The notes beneath the pieces are model-generated. The model was not told the DNA's origin and did no database searches. It saw only the letters and a program-made list of their open reading frames with translations. Both the position numbers and the translations under genes were made by a program. A stretch of DNA of 19,550 bases from PVC group bacterium (GTDB lineage: Bacteria > Verrucomicrobiota > Kiritimatiellia > UBA8416 > PXDI01). The stretch spans positions 1-19,550 of the forward strand of contig PXDI01000201.1 in assembly GCA_003565095.1 (NCBI GenBank), given 5' to 3'. Shown here one piece after another: positions 16,750 to 19,550 of this stretch (its first letter is position 1; every line of letters starts with the position of its first letter).

Positions 16750-16942
16750 CCGCTCGCTGACCTTGGGTCGGCGAGCGGAAAAATCGAAGAACGGAAAGGA
16801 GCAAAAACAACCAATCAATGAGCCCGTATTGAGCAAGATGAGTGATATTTCACCTGATTTGCTCTATTGGGGCTCAATTATGTTGTTATTGAGCTATTTC
16901 TGAAACCAATTTTTCCGTCCGCCGACTAAAGTCAGCGAACGG
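16750..16942. repeat. REPIN/MITE-like segment bounded by inverted palindromic units
   Basis: Unit A (16750-16778) is a near-perfect hairpin: CCGCTCGCTGACC, a 3-nt loop, then GGTCGGCGAGCGG. Unit B (16915-16942) is a related palindrome. Read on the minus strand, B aligns with A over about 36 bases with seven differences, including the following AAAAAT. The two units are therefore inverted copies about 193 bp end to end, as in REP doublets or miniature inverted-repeat elements. No clear target-site duplication was found, and no transposase is in the window. Confidence 0.65.
16819..16894 (+). other. Alternative hairpins inside the repeat segment
   Basis: TGAGCCC (16819-16825) can pair with GGGCTCA (16870-16876), enclosing an inner stem GAGCAAGAT (16831-16839) with ATTTGCTC (16857-16864) and a GTGA/TCAC tip. 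Instead, GCTCAAT (16872-16878) can pair with ATTGAGC (16888-16894). The two pairings share bases 16872-16876 and exclude each other, which is attenuator-like geometry about 140 bp before gspG. This may be only a fold of a non-coding repeat. Confidence 0.35.
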
Positions 16943-17022
16943 GAGAAGGGATGCGTTAAAGACAAGCCTTTTGAGAATTACTCCAGGGCAAAGGATTAGG
17001 GCGAAAATATATGGTTTTTACA

Positions 17023-17028
17023 GAGGAG
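17023..17028 (+). promoter_or_regulatory. Ribosome-binding site fixing the gspG start
   Basis: GAGGAG at 17023-17028 is 5 bases before the ATG at 17034. This gives the short four-residue leader expected of a pseudopilin and excludes the longer in-frame TTG start at 16971. Confidence 0.8.
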
Positions 17029-17033
17029 ACGTT

Positions 17034-17465
17034 ATGAAAAATGGTTTTACGCTTTTAGAAGTGCTGGTTGTGGTTTTGATTATAACAATTCTGGCAACAG
17101 TGGTTGGGGTGAATATCTCACGTGAACCGGGGCGCGCCCGTACGGCTGCGGCCCGCGCACAGATTGCCGCCTTCAAGACCGCTTTGCAGCTTTACCGTAT
17201 GAATCACGGCTTTCTTCCTTCCCAGGAACAGGGGCTCGAAGCGTTGGTGAGAAAGCCGGAGACCCCGCCGGTTCCGCAGAATTATCCGGCTGACGGCTAT
17301 CTGGATTCCTCAGAAGTTCCGCTTGATCCATGGGGCCGGCCTTACATATATCTTTCTCCGGGCAGTCGCGGTCAGCCGTTCGAAATATTCTCCTATGGAG
17401 CTGACGGCGAACCCGGGGGGGAGGGGGAGGCCGCTGATATCTCCTCAGATGATGTGCAGGGGTGA
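17034..17465 (+). CDS. gspG: Type II secretion major pseudopilin GspG-like
   Basis: Pseudopilin of 143 residues that would assemble into the periplasmic pseudopilus after cleavage by prepilin peptidase. The N-terminus MKNG|FTLLEVLVVVLIITIL is a class III leader, with Glu5 of the mature protein and a hydrophobic helix. The C-terminal part matches GspG: QEQGLEALVRKP, a DGYL and DPWGRPYIY segment, then FSYGADGEPGGEGEAADI, which holds the calcium-binding loop. The start is ATG 17034, with GAGGAG 5 bases before. An upstream in-frame TTG would put 21 extra residues before the leader and is rejected. No gspD, E or F is nearby, so it works with machinery encoded elsewhere. A G7-A-G5-A-GG run lies in the loop codons. 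Confidence 0.9.
   Translation: MKNGFTLLEVLVVVLIITILATVVGVNISREPGRARTAAARAQIAAFKTALQLYRMNHGFLPSQEQGLEALVRKPETPPVPQNYPADGYLDSSEVPLDPWGRPYIYLSPGSRGQPFEIFSYGADGEPGGEGEAADISSDDVQG
17415..17430 (+). repeat. G-rich tract in the gspG calcium-loop codons
   Basis: G7-A-G5-A-GG encodes the GGEGE part of the conserved GspG loop. It is the longest G-rich run in the window and could slip or fold as a quadruplex. The amino acids encoded are those expected of the family, so protein constraint explains most of it. Confidence 0.4.
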
Positions 17466-17512
17466 TGCTCTCTTGACCGCGGCGGTTTGCTGTAATAGGC
17501 TGCTATAAATAC

Positions 17513-17518
17513 GAAGGA
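17513..17518 (+). promoter_or_regulatory. Ribosome-binding site choosing between two kinase ATGs
   Basis: GAAGGA at 17513-17518 is only 2 bases before the ATG at 17521 but 8 bases before the in-frame ATG at 17527. Normal spacing favours the second. Confidence 0.6.
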
Positions 17519-17526
17519 ACATGGCT

Positions 17527-18285
17527 ATGGCTAAAACAGAGATCAAAAGCGATGCCGTAATACACGATTCATTCAATGTGACAGATATTTTTCTTGGGCA
17601 GGTTGCTCATGATTTCGGCAACATTCTAATGCCTTTATTAACTTATCCTCAACTTTTGCGTATGAGTATGGATGCAGACTCTCCCGATATTGATTTAGTT
17701 GAGGGGATTGAGCAGGCGTCTTCCGACATAGAGCATATAACCAGACAGATTGCCGCATTATCCACCCGTAATCTGGATCCGATGCGTCAGCTTGAACTAT
17801 CGAAAATGGCGGTTAAGGCGTTAGAGGCGGTCAAATCAAGGGTTGATGCAACAGGTGTACATGTGGAACTGCATGCATCAGCAGAGCCCGTGATGGTCAA
17901 TGGTTATGCCGATCAACTGCAGGCGGCGATTGCCAACCTGATTACGAACGCGGCGGATGCAGCTCCGGGCGGTCGCATTGATATTGAAGTCGGTAATATG
18001 GAAATTGACGCAGACCGAAAGGTTGCTACGGGCGAATTTATGCCTGCCGGACGGTGGTGTTTTGTTAGTGTCAAAGATAATGGCAGCGGACTGGATGCGG
18101 AGGCGGCGGCAGAGGTTTTCAATCCTTTTTACACTACCAAAAAGGGGCAGCGTCCCAGAGGTGCCGGTTTAGGTCTGTGTGTGGTGTACCGTACTCAACA
18201 TCTGCACAATGGATTTGTTGACTGCAGCAGCGTTCCGGGAGAAGGGTCTTGTTTCTCTTTGTACTATCCAGACAACGGATCTTAG
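17527..18285 (+). CDS. Soluble orphan sensor histidine kinase
   Basis: A 252-residue kinase core with no membrane segment or recognisable sensor domain. The H box is QVAHDFGNILMPLLTY (His28), resembling NtrB-type DHp domains. The HATPase_c domain carries the N box ANLITNAADA (Asn141), G1 DNGSGLD (about 184-190), F box FNPFYTTKKG and G2 GAGLGL (about 212-217). All ATP-binding motifs are intact, so kinase activity is expected. The first 20 residues are too short for PAS or GAF, so any signal must come through the DHp dimer or a partner. No response regulator is adjacent. The start at 17527 is chosen from ribosome-site spacing. Its TAG directly abuts the panC ATG, and gspG ends 61 bp before. Confidence 0.88.
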   Translation: MAKTEIKSDAVIHDSFNVTDIFLGQVAHDFGNILMPLLTYPQLLRMSMDADSPDIDLVEGIEQASSDIEHITRQIAALSTRNLDPMRQLELSKMAVKALEAVKSRVDATGVHVELHASAEPVMVNGYADQLQAAIANLITNAADAAPGGRIDIEVGNMEIDADRKVATGEFMPAGRWCFVSVKDNGSGLDAEAAAEVFNPFYTTKKGQRPRGAGLGLCVVYRTQHLHNGFVDCSSVPGEGSCFSLYYPDNGS

Positions 18286-19131
18286 ATGGATATTGTCAAT
18301 GACGCCATGCAGATGCGCGAGTGGAGCCGTGCGCAGAAAAAGCAGGGGCGCAGTATAGCATTTGTTCCGACAATGGGCTGCCTGCACCAGGGCCATTTGT
18401 CATTGATTGACCTGGCGGCGGCTTCAGCCGAAGCGGTTGTGGTCAGCATCTTTGTGAATCCGTTGCAGTTCGGTCCGACAGAAGATTTCGCCAAATATCC
18501 GCGGCCGTTTGATTCAGACGCTGACCTGTGCCGGCAACATGCGGTTGCGGCGCTTTTTGCTCCCTCAATGGACGGTTTTTATGCCGGGGATCATAGTGTT
18601 TATGTGGAGGAGAATGTGCTGTCGACCGGTTTGTGCGGCAAGTCCCGTCCTGGTCATTTCCGGGGGGTGACTACAGTGGTGTGCAAGCTGCTGAATATCG
18701 TTGAACCTGATATTGCGGTTTTCGGCAGCAAAGATGCGCAGCAGGTTGCTGTGATCAAGCGTATGGTGCGTGATTTGAATATGCCGCAAAAGATTCTGAC
18801 GGGAGCGGTTGTGCGTGAAGAAGACGGTTTGGCCATGAGTTCCCGTAACCGCTATTTATCAGCTTCACACCGTCAGCAGGCGGCCGGGATTTATCGCGGA
18901 TTGGTTGCCGCAGAAAAGCTGTTCAAAAGTGGTCAGCGCAACGCGGTCGCATTGATTGCACATTTTACAAAAGCGCTGTCCGCACATGCGCCGGATGCGC
19001 GGCTTGAGTATGCTGAAATAGTTAACTTGCAAACTATGGAGAGCTTGATAGCAGTAGAAGTTCCGGCGGTGCTGGCGGTTGCGGTTAAAATAGGCTCAAC
19101 CCGCCTGATCGATAATATTGAGCTGAAATAG
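18286..19131 (+). CDS. panC: Pantothenate synthetase (pantoate-beta-alanine ligase)
   Basis: PanC condenses pantoate and beta-alanine, using ATP, to give pantothenate, the coenzyme A precursor. At 281 residues it has the normal length. The HIGH-type nucleotide motif is PTMGCLHQGHLSL (His34 to His37). FVNPLQFGPTEDFAKYPR, RPGHFRGVTTVV and FGSKDAQQ bind pantoate and ATP, and REEDGLAMSSRNRYLS holds the KMSKS-like loop. All expected residues appear present. The ATG directly follows the kinase stop, with only a weak GGA 6 bases upstream, so translation is probably coupled to the kinase gene. panB and panD are not in the window. The end converges on the next gene with a 5-bp gap and no terminator hairpin. 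Confidence 0.97.
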   Translation: MDIVNDAMQMREWSRAQKKQGRSIAFVPTMGCLHQGHLSLIDLAAASAEAVVVSIFVNPLQFGPTEDFAKYPRPFDSDADLCRQHAVAALFAPSMDGFYAGDHSVYVEENVLSTGLCGKSRPGHFRGVTTVVCKLLNIVEPDIAVFGSKDAQQVAVIKRMVRDLNMPQKILTGAVVREEDGLAMSSRNRYLSASHRQQAAGIYRGLVAAEKLFKSGQRNAVALIAHFTKALSAHAPDARLEYAEIVNLQTMESLIAVEVPAVLAVAVKIGSTRLIDNIELK

Positions 19132-19136
19132 GCGTC

Positions 19137-19550
19137 TCAGCCCATACCCCGTGCTTTCAGCAGGGCATTTAATATATCATCAGGTGCTGAAGAATCCGGC
19201 AGGCAAACGGTTCTATCGGGAAGGTGCTTTAGGGATTCATCACCGGATTTCTCCAGTATTACAATCCCCGTTCCGGGAAACAGTTTGCGGATAGCATGTA
19301 TAATGCTGTGTTTATCGGGCTCCAGGATAGATGCGTGGATAATCATGCCGTCTGGAACTTGCAGCTTGTCATCGGCTTGTTCAAGCAGTCCGGCAAGATC
19401 GGCAATCTGTTTGAATGTTAATTTCATCTCACTCATACGCCGGCAGATCGATTCTGTCTTTACGGCAGGTCCGGCCGCAACCACCAACCATTTAGAGATA
19501 TATGACGCAATGGCCTGCGGCAGTCTGTCTTGAGCCGGCGGTGTGGCCGG
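19137..19550 (-). CDS. C-terminal part of a protein with a degenerate receiver-like domain
   Basis: The minus-strand frame is open from the window edge to a TGA at 19137-19139, giving at least 137 residues; the true start lies outside. The visible part has a receiver-like alternation: KWLVVAAGPAVKTESICRRM, then PDGMIIHASILEPDKHSIIHAIRKL, then GTGIVILEKSGDE, then CLPDSSAPDDILNALLKA. By hand alignment every usual receiver residue is replaced: the acidic pair by Ala-Ala, the phospho-Asp by His, the Thr by Glu, and the Lys before Pro by Leu. It may be the tail of a hybrid kinase or regulator, but the family is not certain. It ends 5 bp from panC, tail to tail. An internal TTG at 19487 could be taken as a start but is probably not one. 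Confidence 0.55.
   Translation of the reverse strand, partial: PATPPAQDRLPQAIASYISKWLVVAAGPAVKTESICRRMSEMKLTFKQIADLAGLLEQADDKLQVPDGMIIHASILEPDKHSIIHAIRKLFPGTGIVILEKSGDESLKHLPDRTVCLPDSSAPDDILNALLKARGMG

Larger units (their letters stand above)
16594..17033. other. Repeat-rich 440-bp gene-free spacer
   Basis: The only gap over 300 bp. It starts after the polymerase stop and ends at the gspG-like ATG. It holds a long imperfect inverted repeat (16650-16726), then a segment bounded by inverted palindromic units (16750-16942) with alternative hairpins inside, then about 90 bp of leader before gspG. It is more AT-rich than the flanking genes. A 60-codon frame (16639-16821) crosses it but encodes only repeat-derived RVRV and YPY tracts. 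No tRNA and no strong promoter were seen. Confidence 0.8.

Noticed and set aside
16750..16778. Intrinsic terminator for the polymerase operon
   Set aside because: The hairpin is strong but is followed by an A-run, not a T-run, on the plus strand, and on the minus strand the bases after it are TATTAAG. It fits a repeat unit better.
16127..16810. 227-codon minus-strand frame covering the polymerase end and the spacer
   Set aside because: It is antisense to a clearly real polymerase gene over most of its length and shows no recognisable domain or start signal.
16639..16821. 60-codon plus-strand frame crossing the repeat spacer
   Set aside because: Its RVRVCVRVR and YPYSYTYPYT tracts are simply the translation of the inverted repeat arms, it crosses unit A of the next repeat, and there is no convincing ribosome-binding site.

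Overview
The window looks like chromosomal core sequence from a Gram-negative bacterium. An LptD homologue implies an outer membrane with LPS. The mre/mrdA/rodA set implies rod-type wall growth. A major-pseudopilin gene points to type II secretion or type IV pilus-like machinery. The gene mix (a GspG-type gene away from any gsp operon, a family B DNA polymerase, a cytoplasmic orphan histidine kinase, repeat-rich spacers) would fit the Verrucomicrobiota/Kiritimatiellota/Lentisphaerota part of the PVC superphylum. That placement is inference, since no rRNA or other decisive marker is present.

Left arm (1-3821, minus strand): a compact amino-sugar operon transcribed glmS, then a left-handed beta-helix acyltransferase-like gene, then glmM (cut by the window edge). 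GlmS and GlmM make glucosamine-6-P and glucosamine-1-P. The middle gene resembles the acetyltransferase half of GlmU but is divergent at the active site and has no uridylyltransferase domain. A 166-bp divergent spacer (3822-3987) separates this arm from the cell-shape operon.

Centre (3988-16593, plus strand): mreB, mreC, mreD, mrdA (PBP2), rodA, rng (RNase G), lptD, a UDP-sugar epimerase and a family B DNA polymerase. Most junctions overlap or are only a few bases apart, so this reads as one long operon. It covers wall elongation, then RNA processing, then LPS export and surface-sugar supply. The DNA polymerase is the functional outlier at the end. Together with the left arm, the region feeds UDP-GlcNAc into peptidoglycan and LPS and builds the envelope.

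Spacer (16594-17033): the only gene-free stretch over 300 bp. It holds a long imperfect inverted repeat with an internal 12-bp tandem repeat. Beside it is a roughly 193-bp segment bounded by inverted copies of a palindromic unit (REPIN/MITE-like), with alternative hairpins inside. This is the least explained sequence in the window.

Right arm (17034-19550): a gspG-like major pseudopilin, a soluble orphan histidine kinase whose stop codon directly abuts panC (pantothenate synthetase), and on the opposite strand the C-terminal part of a protein that looks like a receiver domain lacking all of its phosphorylation residues. No tRNA, rRNA, CRISPR array or intact insertion sequence was seen.
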